Below are positions 23,050 to 34,300 of a DNA stretch of 64,000 nucleotides, piece by piece. The position numbers were made by a program, and so were the translations under genes. Origin of the DNA: Lunularia cruciata (lineage: Eukaryota; Streptophyta; Marchantiopsida; Lunulariales; Lunulariaceae); contig OX419760.1 in NCBI GenBank assembly GCA_948567375.1, forward strand, positions 3,224,001-3,288,000. Reading direction: 5' to 3'. A model generated the notes under the pieces. The model worked only from the letters and a program-made list of their open reading frames with translations. It did not search any database and had not been told where the DNA came from. Every line of letters starts with the position of its first letter. The stretch's first letter is position 1.

Positions 23050-23600
23050 CATTTCTCTCCACTGTCCAGCCAAAGCACTTCTAAATTTCTCTTTTCCTGC
23101 TTACCTTATCTCAATTCAAAAATTCATGTACATTCATGTTTTCCTCTCCCATTGTCTGGCACAAAAGCACTTCTAAAGTCCTACTTCATGCACAAGAGCA
23201 CTTCCAAAATTTTCCCCTCTCATACACACCTTGTCTCAATCCAAAAATTCATGTACAACCTTCTTTCTTTTCCCATTGTACTGCACAAAAGCACTTTGAA
23301 AACTTCTGCTCTCCTGCACAACCTATCTCAATTCAAAATTTCATGCACAACCCTTCTTCCTTCTCCCACTATCCTGCACAAGAGCACTTCCAAATTTTCC
23401 CCTCTCATGCATACCTTGTCTCAATCCAAACATTCTTGCACAACCTTCTTTCTTTTCCCAATGTCCTACACAAAATCACTTCAAAAACTTCTACTCTCCT
23501 GCACATCCTATCTCAATTCAAAATTTCATGCACAACCCTTCTTCCTCCTCCCATTGTCCTGCAAAAGAGCACTTCCAAAATTTTCCCTTTTACTTCAGTT
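23050..23600. repeat. Tandem repeat, about 92-94 bp period (dimeric about 185 bp)
   Basis: The phrase 'tctcaattcaaaatttcatgc' or a close variant recurs near 23102, 23230, 23322, 23414 and 23508. Alternate copies are more alike (ccaaaaattcatgtac against attcaaaatttcatgc), so a dimer is the higher-order unit. Strongly C+T-rich on the plus strand. Confidence 0.8.
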
Positions 23601-23604
23601 CCTG

Positions 23605-23890
23605 CAAAGGCCAAATTCTCAACTCAAAATTTCTTCTCTCCTATAACTCCTTTGTCCTCCCTAGACATCTCCCAAAAAAACACTTTTCTTCAATTCTTGC
23701 ACAAGTCAGCTTCTCAACTCAAAATTTCTCCTGTCCTATCACTTCTCTGTCCTCCCTAGAATCTCCCAAAAAAAACCCCTTTCTCTTCAGTTCCTACATA
23801 GGCCAACTTCTCAACTTGAAATTTCTTCTTTCCTGTCACTCCTCTGTCTTCCCTAGACATCTCCCAAAAAAAACCCTTTTCTTCAGTTCT
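23605..23890. repeat. Tandem repeat, about 97-bp period, three copies
   Basis: The segment 'ttctcaactcaaaatttct' followed by 'tcctccctagacatctcccaaaaaa' recurs from about 23615, 23714 and 23808. It is adjacent to the other two tandem arrays inside element F. Confidence 0.8.
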
Positions 23891-23892
23891 TG

Positions 23893-24480
23893 CACATCCT
23901 TCATTCCTTTGAGAAAAACCACTTTCTCTCCCTTGCACTCTCAAGCCCTAACAGTCCCTGCAAAAATTTCTCTTCTCCCTCAAGCACTTCCTCTCTGCAC
24001 ATCCTTCATTCCTTCGAGAAAACACACTTTCTCTCCCTTGCACTCTCAAGCCCTAACAGTCCCTGCAAAAATTTCTCTTCTCCCCCAAGCACTTCCTCTT
24101 TGCACATCCTTCATTCCTTTGAGAAAAACCACTCTCTCTTCCCTGCACTCTCAAGCCCTAATAGTCCCTGCAAAAAATTTCTCTTCTATCCAAGCACTCC
24201 CTTTTCTGCACATCCTTCATTCCTTCAAGAAAAACCACACTCTCTTCCCTTCACTCTCAAGCCCTAACAGTCCTTGCAAAAAAATTCTCTTCTGTCCAAG
24301 CACTCCCTTTTCTGCACATCCTTCATTCCTTCAAGAAAAACCACTCCTTCTTCCTTGCACTCTCAAGCCCTAACAGTCCTTGCAAAAAAATTCTCTTCTA
24401 TCCAAGCACTCCCTTTTTTGCACATCCTTCATTCCTTCAAGAAAAACCATTTTCTCTCCCTTGCACTCTCAAGCCCTTCT
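23893..24480. repeat. Tandem repeat, 105-106-bp period, six copies
   Basis: Units begin with 'cacatccttcattcctt' at 23893, 23998, 24103, 24209, 24315 and 24421; the last is incomplete. The first spacings are 105 bp and the later ones 106 bp. The long reading frames across the array exist because the units lack stops in some phases; they are not credible proteins. Confidence 0.92.
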
Positions 24481-24824
24481 AGAATTCCCTTCACAGACCA
24501 AATGCTCCCAACCAACATTTTTGGGAAATTCCCAAAAAGGTTCTTTTGCTCAAAAAACTAATTGAAATACTCACATGAGACTTATTTGCTCAAAATGGCA
24601 AATAGACAAAATACTCTCTCTAAATTTACTTGCTCAAATGACACTAAATAAATATTCTTGAGATTCCAATTCCATAAACAAGTCATGTCTTGGTAGATCA
24701 CAAAGTTGAGCTCCGAGTGTTGTGTAACACAAAGAAACTTTTGATATTAAGTATTACAAAGGGAAACTCTAGATCTCACCAAATGGCACAAACTCTCTAT
24801 GATACAATTTCTCGACGACAGCGT

Positions 24825-25625
24825 ATTGAGCTCAACATGGTGGAGGAGAGAGTGGTGACATCTAGCTTCACTAGGGAGACCTCATCCATAGCTATTACTA
24901 CTTCTAGAGTGTAGTAAAGTGCACCATGCCATGTTGGTTTTTGAGGATAAGGTGGACACCCTAGATCCTATGGAGCAAGTGGAGTGCCTAGTGTAGCTAG
25001 ACCCTTACCTTCATTTTTAGGTCAACAATAGCCAATGAGTGGTGGTGTTGTTGTTGGACTTGTGGTGGACCTTGCCATAGGAGAGAATGCACTCAAGGTA
25101 GCAAACCTGATACCTTTAATGCACCTCAATTGGCATAGAGACAATGTGAAAATTGCCATAGATTTGGTCACACTAGTGACCAATGCTTTGACCTACACTT
25201 GGAGTTACACAATGGGAGAGCTGTTATGGCAGTTATTAGAGGAGCTCCAAGTCATGGAGGATGAGGTGGTAGAGGATCTACACCTAGTAGGAGTGCAATA
25301 CCTACCTTTACTTCCGATGCAACCATGGCTACTTGAATTGAGCAATTGAAGTAGAGATTAGCTAGCATGGCTATAACTTAGAGGAGATCAGGTTTAGGTG
25401 TTGAGGCTTCCATCTCATATGTTGGTGATAGAGATATCTTGGACATCATGTGTGGAGTAGCACAAGTTGATGCATCTCCTATAGTGACAAGGAGTGCAGT
25501 ACGTCCTCTAGAGCCTAGTGGAGCATCAATGGATTGGATCCATAGAGAGGAGAGGATGGTCAACAAGTTAGACTTCCTCAATCTTTTACACTCTTTGAGG
25601 CATTATAGACAACAACCATGACTCT
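24825..25625 (+). pseudogene. Gag relic of element D, 3' part
   Basis: Resumes with IELNMVEERVVTS, the exact continuation of the B gag around 11500, then the zinc-knuckle region and the segment matching B near 10750. It is broken by many stops and ends at the E LTR. Confidence 0.75.
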
Positions 25626-26270
25626 TATCACGCCATTTGTAGTGTCACATCTAGATTGCTTGGACACTAGAGTTGCAGTGATAGTAGTTAGAGGTGTTCA
25701 ACCGTTTCCCATAGACTACTTTCTAACAGTCAGATTTTGTGTTTGGGGTATTGACTTCATGGTGGAGCCTACCGTCACTTTGCACCATTTGCACCATCAA
25801 ATGTGCCGTCAGTGGGACCGTTAGGGTTCCAGACCTAGCTTGAGTCCAAGGGTATACATTTGAAGTGTAGCTCCATAGAGCTTACTTCTTTAATGTTGAG
25901 CCTTCGAGTTCCTTGCTATGGTGGACAGAGGCCGGTGAGCATCACTTGGATTCTCTTAGATAGAGTGGGTCTAGCTTGATTGTAATTAATGCCTAGTTGT
26001 TGGTAGTTTATAGAGTGACAAATTATGTACTAATCTGAGTTGAGTTGATTCAAATGTATAAACAATCTAATTACATTAGAAAAGTGAAGTCAAAGGGAAA
26101 TCAAGTGCAGGAATTGAGAGTGTTGGTGGTATCTCCAAGACTTGCTGATCATTAGTAGCTCAATTGGAGCTTAGGTTTTGCCTAGTGTGCAGAAGCTTGT
26201 TCAATTGATGCAAATTTGGCTGTGAGATAGACAATGTGCGAAAGCGCTGGCCAATTTTTGAGCAAAGAAG
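25626..26270 (+). mobile_element. Element E: A/B-family LTR plus partial leader
   Basis: The LTR spans 25626-26073 (448 bp) and is followed by 5' leader sequence, not by genomic flank. It therefore represents the start of another copy, or a tandem junction sharing an LTR with D. It is truncated near 26262, after 'ggccaatttttgag', where sequence of element C resumes. Confidence 0.7.
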
Positions 26271-28990
26271 CAAAGCTACTTTGCATCAATCCACTATTGC
26301 ACTCACAAATGTAGAATACTACCAACACTATAGTTCCTCATAAATCATCATGGCATGGCATCATCCATCAAGGCATTGCTTTGATTGCTATCTACTTAGG
26401 ATCAAACACACAAGATGAAGTCAAAGATGTAGAATCCAACTAATTCTCCAAAATTCTCCAAACACTCAAACACACACATAAGATTGATACTTGAAATTAA
26501 GCTGAAATGACAAGCAATAAGTTACAACACTTTGCTTTACTCAACTTCAGAATTACATATACGGAATTGAACAAAAAAACACTTTGAATGCTTCCTTTAA
26601 ATAGGTAGAGCACTTGATAGTTACTAACTATTATATCATTTCCTAACAACTTTACCAACATGAAAATCTGCAATGACAAACCACTTCTTCATATCTGCCT
26701 TGTCATATCTCAAAAATTTTCATTATTGCCTTCTGGTTCTTCAACTCTTTGGCTTGATAGTCAGGATCTCTTCCTCACTTCTCAAAACTCTCTTGCAATT
26801 CCTTGAAAGTCTCCTTCTTTAATACTGCATCCACCCAAAGTTCTTTGGCTTCTTCTTCCCTTTGGGTTAATCATTCCTTCAATTTGCACGTTTCTTTGAG
26901 CAAATACTTCATCACCTGCAACTTGTTCCTTACCTCCATATGATATGTTTGGATCTCCTCCCTTCTTCTACTTCAATTGCAACAACAACAGACAGACAAT
27001 CTTTGACAAGTACACTACTTTGTTGAACTCTCCTATATCTTCTTGGCCTTTGTACTCTACCTCTGTCATTGCTTATTCTACAAGTGCCTTAGTACAAAGT
27101 CACAATCTTTGCACTTTCAAAGTCATCTCTTCCAAGCTTGCTTCTTCTTCCAAGCTCAGCTTGGACCTGAAGGTGCAACTTGCAATCCTCTCTTTGACTT
27201 GACTCCCTTATGGACCACCTTCTTTGGCTCTCATCCATCTCTTCTGTAGATAACTCCAAAAAATGAGCATCTCCTCCTCCTATACAATCAATCACCGCAT
27301 GGAACTCCTCATCATCTTCTCTCGTCTTGACATTGGCTGATTGTTGGACTTTGGTCTCACCTTCACTCTCACTGCTAGACTACTCACTCTAGGAGTTCTT
27401 CTTCTTCCAAGCCTTCTCTCTTAGACTCTATCTCACCTTCAGACTTTGTTCTCAAACATAGGTCCATCTTTGCTTCCTTACTTCTTGGGTTTAGTCTTCT
27501 TGTCTTTTGTGGCAGAAGAGGTAACACTACTCCTTTGGGTCTAGCCCACTTCTTTGTCTTTGGACTTCTTCCCTGTACAGTCTTCTTCTATCACATCTTG
27601 GCAAAATGTTCATTGTTGGGCCCAAAGTTGCAAGATGTATCATTGTTTCTCATCATCTACTTCACAATGTAGATTGGGATGGAAATGGGAGACCATCAAA
27701 TGTTTCTCCTCCATTGTCAATAGGTCTAGCTCAAGGTAGAAATGTGCTGCAAATGGTATGAAGTAGTGAGGTAGTGAACTTGTCCTCCAATTAATGACCA
27801 TTTGCCTTGTCCTCTAATGGAAGCACTTTGCCTAATTCACCTTCTTTCTGGTGAACATTTGGTGGAAGAAAACTGCATATTGCATATTGACATGTCATTT
27901 GTTCTAGCTTGAACATTGCCATAAGTGCCCCAAAAATGCTTCACTTTATCAGGTCTTGATAGGAATTCATCTTGTAGTCATTGTTGGTCCGCGGAGCAAA
28001 GAATGAGTTTCTTATCTCTATGGTCTCTTCCAAAGCTCCATACTTTTGATAGAAGGTGACTCCTATTGCATCTCCTACTTCCTTTCCCAAGACTAACTTC
28101 TAATCCAACTTGGTCCATTGAGCTGGATTTCCTCTCTTTCCTATTACTTTGGGACCTCTTCACAAATGCTAACAACTATCTCAGCCATGAAACCTAGAAA
28201 ACTAACATTCTAGTTCTAGGCCAGAAACATAATGCAAAGTATATTCAGTACCTCAATTAGTGCCACTACATCTAGTCTCCAAATTGCAAGACTCCTCATT
28301 GCAAGTGAGGAGCTCTTCTTGCTCTTCTTGCTCTTCTTTGCCATTATTTGCTCACAAGTTCTTTGGAGTTGGAAAAATATCCCCTCTCCTAGATGCAAAA
28401 CTCTAACCCCTTCTGGATTTAGGAAAATTTCTCTCTCTATTGGCTTTGTGACTCGTAAACCTGCAAAATAGGATATACTCAAAGGAATAAGATATCTTCT
28501 TGGCATTTTTTATTCCCCCTGGTGAAGTCTTAATTTTTTAGTGCTTTGAGACATAGTCATTCTTCAATCAATTTTGAAATCTACCCCACTTCTTCTATGT
28601 GTGTTTCCTGTCACTCTCAAAGCATTATTCTCCTACCTTAGCCGTTTCTTTAATTGTACTTTCTTGGCTGGCCTGCACCAAAGAAAATTTGTTATAACTT
28701 CTTTGTATTGGGCTGAACTTTTGCTCCAAAGACATCCTCCTTTGGGTTGATTCCTTTGTAAGTCCTCTCTGAGTACTTCTTCTTTTGACCCAAAGTCAAC
28801 TTCTAGACATACATAAGTCCATTCTTTTCTTCTTCCTTTGGCTGCAATTTGGTGTCCACAATAACCTTCTTCTTAAGAACTCATCAAAACAAAAATGTGG
28901 GTACCACATACTTCCTTCCTCAAATGTGAGCGTCCTTGTGAACATCGGCTTCGACCTCAGCTTCTTTTTATAAGGTCGAGTCCATGGTCC
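26271..28990 (-). mobile_element. 3' region of element C after integrase
   Basis: About 2.7 kb between the integrase end and the 3' LTR. The minus strand holds short open stretches, for example 28506-28216 (Lys/Ser-rich, with KKSKKSKKSSS) and 27295-27089 (acidic, with DESQRRW). None resembles a known family. Some Gypsy lineages carry an extra gene here, so a decayed post-pol ORF is possible. Confidence 0.4.
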
Positions 28991-28999
28991 AATAATTTT

Positions 29000-29810
29000 T
29001 GAGCTCTCTACCTGTTCACTTGAGTGGCAAATGGGTTGCCCTCCTAGTCTACCAATTGAATAGAACCATTGTCATAGATGTCAATCACACAATATGGCCC
29101 CATCTACCTTAAATGAAACTTGCCTAGATAAATATTTTGGGATTGTCATATAATAACACCAAATCGCCCTCCTTAACAGCAATAGGCTTTATTCACTTAT
29201 CATGCCTGAATTTTTGCTGCTCTTGTACTTCCTTTGTGGTTTGCATTGCATTGTCTCTTTTCTCTTCTAACCACATCAGTTGATAGATCCAAAGATCCTA
29301 ACTTTCTTCCTCCAAAAATCATTTCTCACAAAGGATTTGATATGACGGTTCTTCAAATTCAACTCCTAGTAAGGGATGCAATCAGTATGTCAAGAAATAT
29401 AAAGTTTATTTATTTTTAATCTTTTTGGTATTTTTATATGCCCACAAAGCTGTAGGTGAATTTTTGTCTCATCGTAGGCATAGTTAACTGTCACCTTATT
29501 CAAAATTTTGCACAACAACCCATTTGCTTTTTGGATTGTAAGGAGTCATCTTCCGATGTTTATTCTAGAAGTACTTGGTTAATGCTTCCACCATTGAGTT
29601 CAAAAACTGAGTCCTCCAATCACTGAATAATTCTAGAGGATATTCGTAACATGAAATGATGTTTTGGAAGAAAAATTCTATGATTGTTTCCGTATCATCT
29701 CTCTGAGTTGCCTTGGCTTCAACCATCTTGGTAGCATAATCAGTGCACACCAAGATGTATCTCTTCCTCATGATTGGGTCACTGGTTGAATCAAACACAC
29801 AAAATCAATT
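29000..29810 (-). pseudogene. Integrase of element C
   Basis: The minus-strand frame from 29798 gives ILVCTDYATKMVEAKA, then PLELFSDWRTQFLN (the SDxGTxF-type second catalytic site, with Trp for Gly). Further downstream, the C-terminal module reads EGDLVLLYDN near 29180 and is followed by an IDIYDNGSIQLVD-type segment. The frame is broken by stops. Two integrase landmarks plus position after RNase H support the call. Confidence 0.8.
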
Positions 29811-30010
29811 CCCCATTTCTCAAATGGGGCCAATGGCAAAATTGGTCTCAAAAGCCACTAGGAAGTAGCCATCGGCTTTCATGTTCTTTGATAGGCATCA
29901 CAACTTTAGATATGGGTGTGAGTGTCCTTGTACATTGTAGGCCACCAATACCCAATACCCAATACACCAATGAAAGAATCTTCTTTATAGTATTCTTCAA
30001 GGCATAGTGT

Positions 30011-30763
30011 CCTCCTGTAATACTCCAAGGACAAGAGAAGAGAGAAAACACAGATTGCACACTCAAACCATCGATGCCCCAAGGGAGCACCTTCTCTTTA
30101 TTATATAGACAAAGAGGATCTCCGCCAAGGAAGCTCCACCATAGGATTAGGGACACAGATAGGTCACATGTCAGCAAGATCCACCCTTGGATTACTTACT
30201 TGGATGGGTGACATGTCTGGTCTAGGTCCTATCTGGTTGGTCAAACAAGCTTTGATCGGAGGGAATCTTTTAGGAAATCTTCCTGTAGGAATCTCAAAAT
30301 CACGTGAGTAAGATACCATTGGAAAGCTCTCCACAAGACAAAGCAAGGGGGCAGGAAGGCCAGCCTTTCCTCTATTGGGGGGGGGGGGAATCGGCACATT
30401 TTTGAGGCCTAATTCATCCGTTTAGGCCTCCGAAATTGCCTTCAAAGATTTCAGGCCTATTTCGATTCCTACTCTATTAGTAGAAGTCCCTTTTTGGTGA
30501 TACCTCTTTCTGATCTGTTTAGTCCATCATGTGTAACATCTTTCCAGATGTTACCAACCCAATTCTCACCTTTAAATCATATGTCTAGCTATTGGTTCTA
30601 AGGTTCTCAAGTCTATTTTGGTTTTTGCCCTATTAGTAGAAGTACTCTTTTGGTGATACTTCTATCTGATCTATTTTGACCATCATGTATAACATCATTC
30701 TAGATGTTACCAAACCAAATTTCACATCTAGATCATATGTTTAGCTCTTGGTATTACACCTCC
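30011..30763. mobile_element. Solo-LTR-like insertion, copy 1
   Basis: The element at 30016-30758 starts TGTAATAC and ends GTATTACA. It is flanked by a perfect 5-bp duplication cctcc (30011-30015 and 30759-30763). A related copy is at 33299-34025. It contains an internal duplication around 'tattagtagaagt' near 30475 and 30635, and a run of 13 G near 30378. No coding content. It interrupts the integrase/RNase H interval of element C. Confidence 0.8.
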
Positions 30764-30926
30764 CGATGCTTCCAAGTGTAAGGGCTCAACTACTCTTCTG
30801 ACTTTATATGCTTCCAAGCATCTACAAAGTACTTTGTCTTCTCCCATTTTAAACAAGATGTAAGGTTTTAGTTGGTAAGGTCCCATTTTCTACAGCCCTC
30901 TACTTTGGGTCCAATCCCTCAAGACA

Positions 30927-31480
30927 CTAACAAGTATGCAGACAATGATATTTGGCCGCATACCTCATACTTTGCATTGCCATCAAATGATATAGCTCTT
31001 CATTGGGAAATTGATCATCAACCTCTAAGTTTTGGGTTTGAGTTCCTAACTTAGATAAGAAGTCTGCATTCAAGCTCCCTTCTTGACTTGCATAGTGTAT
31101 GTGAATTCTTGTAACAACAAGATCCATCTTTCAATTCACCTAGATAAATTTGCTTTCTCTACCAAATGTTGTAAAGCATAATGGTCCACATAGAAGACAA
31201 CTCATATCCCAACAAATAGTAGTGAAACTTCTTGCAAGCATACACCATTCTAAGTGCTTCTCTTTCAATTGTCAAATAATTCTTCTTTGCAATTGAAAGC
31301 TGCCGGTTGGTGTCGTAAATCAGATAGTCTTTCTTCTTATTATCCTTTTGACTCAAGGCTACTCCAATTGCCATGGACAAAGTTTCCACATACACATGAA
31401 AAGTGTTCTAATTTGGAGCCCTCATAACTATTGCTTCAACCAGTTTCTTCTTCAACACTTGGAAAGCTTCTTCTTGTTCT
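30927..31480 (-). pseudogene. RNase H of element C
   Basis: The minus-strand frame from 31395 encodes SMAIGVALSQKDN, then NYLTIEREALRMVYACKKFHYYLLG. These are the beta-strand and the Glu helix of Gypsy RNase H. The frame at 31127-30927 continues with HIHYASQEGSLNADFLSK, the last acidic motif. Stops separate the two. Confidence 0.85.
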
Positions 31481-31599
31481 TCTTCCCACAAGTAGTCTTT
31501 GGACTTCTTCATAACCTTTGTTAGTGGTGCAACAAGAACCCCCGTAATTTGATACAAAGCATATGTAGTATCCAACATATCCCAAGAGGGCCCTTAGCT

Positions 31600-32280
31600 C
31601 CTAAAATTTTTTAGGGGATTCCAAAGCTGATATGAATTTCACCTTCTTGACATACTTCAACTTCAATACCTTGGCTTGAGACCCGATGCCCTAAAGAATA
31701 CTTCCTTCATTTTCAAGAACCATTTCTTTGGGTGCAATGGCAAGCCAACAAAACAACACCTTTCAAAAGTTTGGCAAAGGTAATCCAAATATCCTTCTCT
31801 TTGCCCAAACACACAAAAATTGTCAATAAAGACTTCCACAAATTTTCATAAAAAAATATTTGAAGATCACATTCATCATCCCTTAGAAAGTAGTGGGAGC
31901 ATTACACAAACCAAAGGGCACTTGGTTATAAGCAAAAGTGCTCCAATTGGTGGTGAATGTAGTTTTGTCCTTATCTTCTTCTTGAATGGATACTTGATTA
32001 TAGCTTGAAAATCCATCAAGAAAACTATAGCAAGGATGACAAGCTACTTGGTCCAAAATTGTATTGGTAAAAAGGTAAGGGATGATGATCCTTCCTTGTA
32101 ATTGCATTTAACTTCCAAAAACCTTGGCACACTTGAATCTTCCTAGTCTTCTTCTTCTTCAGAACAATGACAATGGGAGAAACCCACAATGAGTGGATTT
32201 CTCCCATTGTCATTTGTTCTGAAGAAGAAGACTAGGAAGATTCAAGTGTGCCAAGATCTCTACTACAGCTCTCACTCCCC
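31600..32280 (-). pseudogene. Reverse transcriptase of element C
   Basis: The minus strand encodes SLWVSPIVIVLKKKKTRKIQ (fingers), HPCYSFLDGFSSYNQVSI (palm Asp) and FAYNQVPFGLCNAPTTF. The catalytic box near 31815 reads EVFID followed by Asn, where a second Asp is expected (G-to-A). Its 5' part ends in a fold-back duplication at 32123-32255. Upstream coding sequence is lost or scrambled. Confidence 0.85.
32123..32255. repeat. Near-perfect inverted repeat (58-60-bp arms) in element C RT
   Basis: The arms 32123-32182 and 32198-32255 are reverse complements, apart from small indels, around a 15-bp spacer. The left arm is RT coding sequence on the minus strand; the right arm is its inverted copy. 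The RNA would form a long hairpin. Confidence 0.93.
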
Positions 32281-32396
32281 ACATCCTCCTCTTACCCATG
32301 ACTCATAAAATAAAAAACACAACTCTTTTTATGAACTCTCCACCACCTATATACATAAGAGCCCTCAAAGAAAACAAGACCATAATCCACATGGCC

Positions 32397-32399
<3 letters not shown>

Positions 32400-32449
<50 letters not shown>
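32400..32449. repeat. (TA)n microsatellite, about 48 bp
   Basis: An uninterrupted alternating TA tract within the disrupted 5' pol region of element C. Confidence 0.95.
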
Positions 32450-32452
<3 letters not shown>

Positions 32453-33293
32453 CCATAGCAATAGGTCAACCATGGGATCCAACTTATAATCTACTCTAAT
32501 AATGTAGAGATAAACCATATTAACTCCTTTTTCACTAGTTATGCAAACCACAACATGACACAATGATGAAAGGAAGAGTCTTCAAATCAGGTTGTCATGA
32601 TAGGGCGTCAGGGATGACATGGAACCTACAGGATTTGTACTCAAGCTTGATATCAAAAAAAATTAGTTGTTTCTCTCATTGAAGATGTTGACTCTTCTTG
32701 TGCTTCAAATGTAATATCTACAATAAGTGTTTGTGATGAATTACATGATCACTTGTTTCCTTAGTAGATAATGCCTCCATACCTTAGGAGTATAACCATT
32801 ACTAGTTGTTCTTGAGTTTATCTCAAGTAAAGTAAATTTTTTTGGTGGTATTTAGTCGGTAAGACACAAAGGCAATGAGATGTAACCCATTTGGAAATTT
32901 TTACTACAACATAGCTCCAATGGTAAAGTTAGAAGCATTGAAATGAACCACAAAAGATAGTTGAGGATTATATGGTTGAAGAATGGGTCTTGAAGACACC
33001 ATATGTTTCAGCTTTTGGAATGCTTCTTTGTGCTTGGTGATCCACTAAAAGCTTGAGGTCTTCCCCAAGAGATTGATCAATGCTATGGTTACATGAGCAT
33101 AGTAGTAGTTGCTTTACTATAAAACTTCTCATCCTGAGATTCACTCTTCTTAGATGTCTTACTTAGAATGTGCTAGACAACCTAATCGGTAATTCTTACC
33201 TTGGTGTTGTACTTGAATTTGTCATTGGATCCAATAAAATTGAACCTTATGACATTCAAGCCAAGGTAAACCTAGAATGACATCATAGTGTAG

Positions 33294-34030
33294 AGGCGTG
33301 TAATGTTCCAAGGATAGTAGAGAAACATAGAAGAGAAATCACAAGTTAGCACTCAAACTCTGATGCCCCAAAGGAGCACCTTGGCTTTATTAGATAGCAA
33401 AGTAGAGACATTTAATAGATGTATAACCCTTGGATCAGATATGTGGATTGGTGACAAGTCATTGATCTCATCCTTAAATTTGATGCATACATGGGTGATG
33501 TGTCGGATCTGGTCCTATCTGGTTGGTTAAATTAGTATTGACTAGATGGAATCTTTAGAGAAAATTCTTGTAGGAATCTTAGAATCACATTTAGTGAGGT
33601 ACCATTAGAAAGCTCTTGATGAGAAAAATAATAGGGAGGGAAGATCAGAAAATTTTTCCTCTTGAGGGAGTGTTTGCACATTTTTGAGGCCTAATTCATC
33701 CGTTTAGGCCCTCAAAATTACCTCTAAAGATTTCAAGCATATTTTGGTTTTTTCTCTATTAGTAGAAGTACCCTTTTGGTAATATCTATTTTTCATCTAT
33801 TTAATCCATCATGTCTTACATCCTTCTAAATTTCACCTCTAGATCATATGTCTAACTTTTGGTTCTAAGGTTTTCAAGTATGTTTTGATTTCTACCCTAT
33901 TAGTAGAAGTACTCTTTTGGTGATACCTTTATCTAATCTATTTAGTGCATCATATATAACATCCTTCTAGATGTTACCAAACCAAATTTCACCTTTAAAT
34001 CATATGTCTAGCTATTGGTATTTCAAGGTA
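33294..34030. mobile_element. Solo-LTR-like insertion, copy 2
   Basis: The element at 33299-34025 starts TGTAATGTTCCAAGG and ends TTGGTATTTCA. It is homologous to copy 1 at 30016-30758 and has the same internal duplication. The flanks aggcg (33294-33298) and aggta (34026-34030) fit a 5-bp duplication with two transitions. It lies between the protease and RT parts of element C. Confidence 0.72.
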
Positions 34031-34300
34031 CCACTACAAACCTCATACACTCTAAATACTTCTTCCCAATCTTGGATATAAGAAGATGTGAGGTACGGAA
34101 TGTAGAACCCTTTCTACCATCCACCATCATCAATCTACTTCCAATTAGTGGTTTGATAGGAATACTTAATTCTTTTGCTAATTGCATAGACATGCAATTC
34201 TTTGACCTTCCAAAATCAACCAAATCCTACAACCACAATCAAATATCACATCTTGCAAGTGGAGTAAATTTGCATAGGTCAAACCTTCAATCCCCTTGGA
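34023..34300 (-). pseudogene. Protease relic of element C
   Basis: The minus-strand frame 34223-34023 encodes VDFGRSKNCMSMQLAKEL, then a MVDGRKG segment. This is retropepsin-like (Asp-x-Gly followed by an N-x-x-S helix). As in A/B, Phe occupies the usual Ser/Thr position. The frame is cut by the insertion ending at 34025. Confidence 0.6.

Larger units (their letters stand above)
21945..24820. mobile_element. Element F: 2.9-kb non-coding insertion with short inverted ends
   Basis: It splits the gag of D. The left end starts TGTCGTGGGGATTGTA; the reverse complement of the right end starts TGTCGTCGAGAAATTGTA, so the ends are imperfect inverted repeats. The 4 bp next to the ends are gcat (21941-21944) and gcgt (24821-24824), a target duplication with one transition. 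No LTR pair or protein domain is seen. The interior is dominated by C+T-rich tandem repeats. It could be a non-autonomous DNA transposon or a non-coding LTR derivative. Confidence 0.6.
19382..25625 (+). mobile_element. Element D: partial A/B-family copy inserted in element C
   Basis: A plus-strand LTR (19382-19828), leader (19829 to about 21150) and gag relic (about 21150-21944 and 24825-25625), split by element F. Gag ends abruptly at 25625 against another LTR of the same family, so protease through PHD are deleted. Confidence 0.75.

Noticed and set aside
23893..24480. Regular direct repeats resembling a CRISPR array
   Set aside because: The units are head-to-tail with no unique spacers, and the genome is eukaryotic.
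23047..24561. Long overlapping plus-strand ORFs (up to 281 codons)
   Set aside because: They run through C+T-rich tandem repeats in several frames at once. The apparent protein is a by-product of repeat units lacking stops.
32123..32255. MicroRNA precursor
   Set aside because: The arms are long RT coding sequence in inverted duplication, not a short imperfect miRNA stem. siRNA production remains possible.
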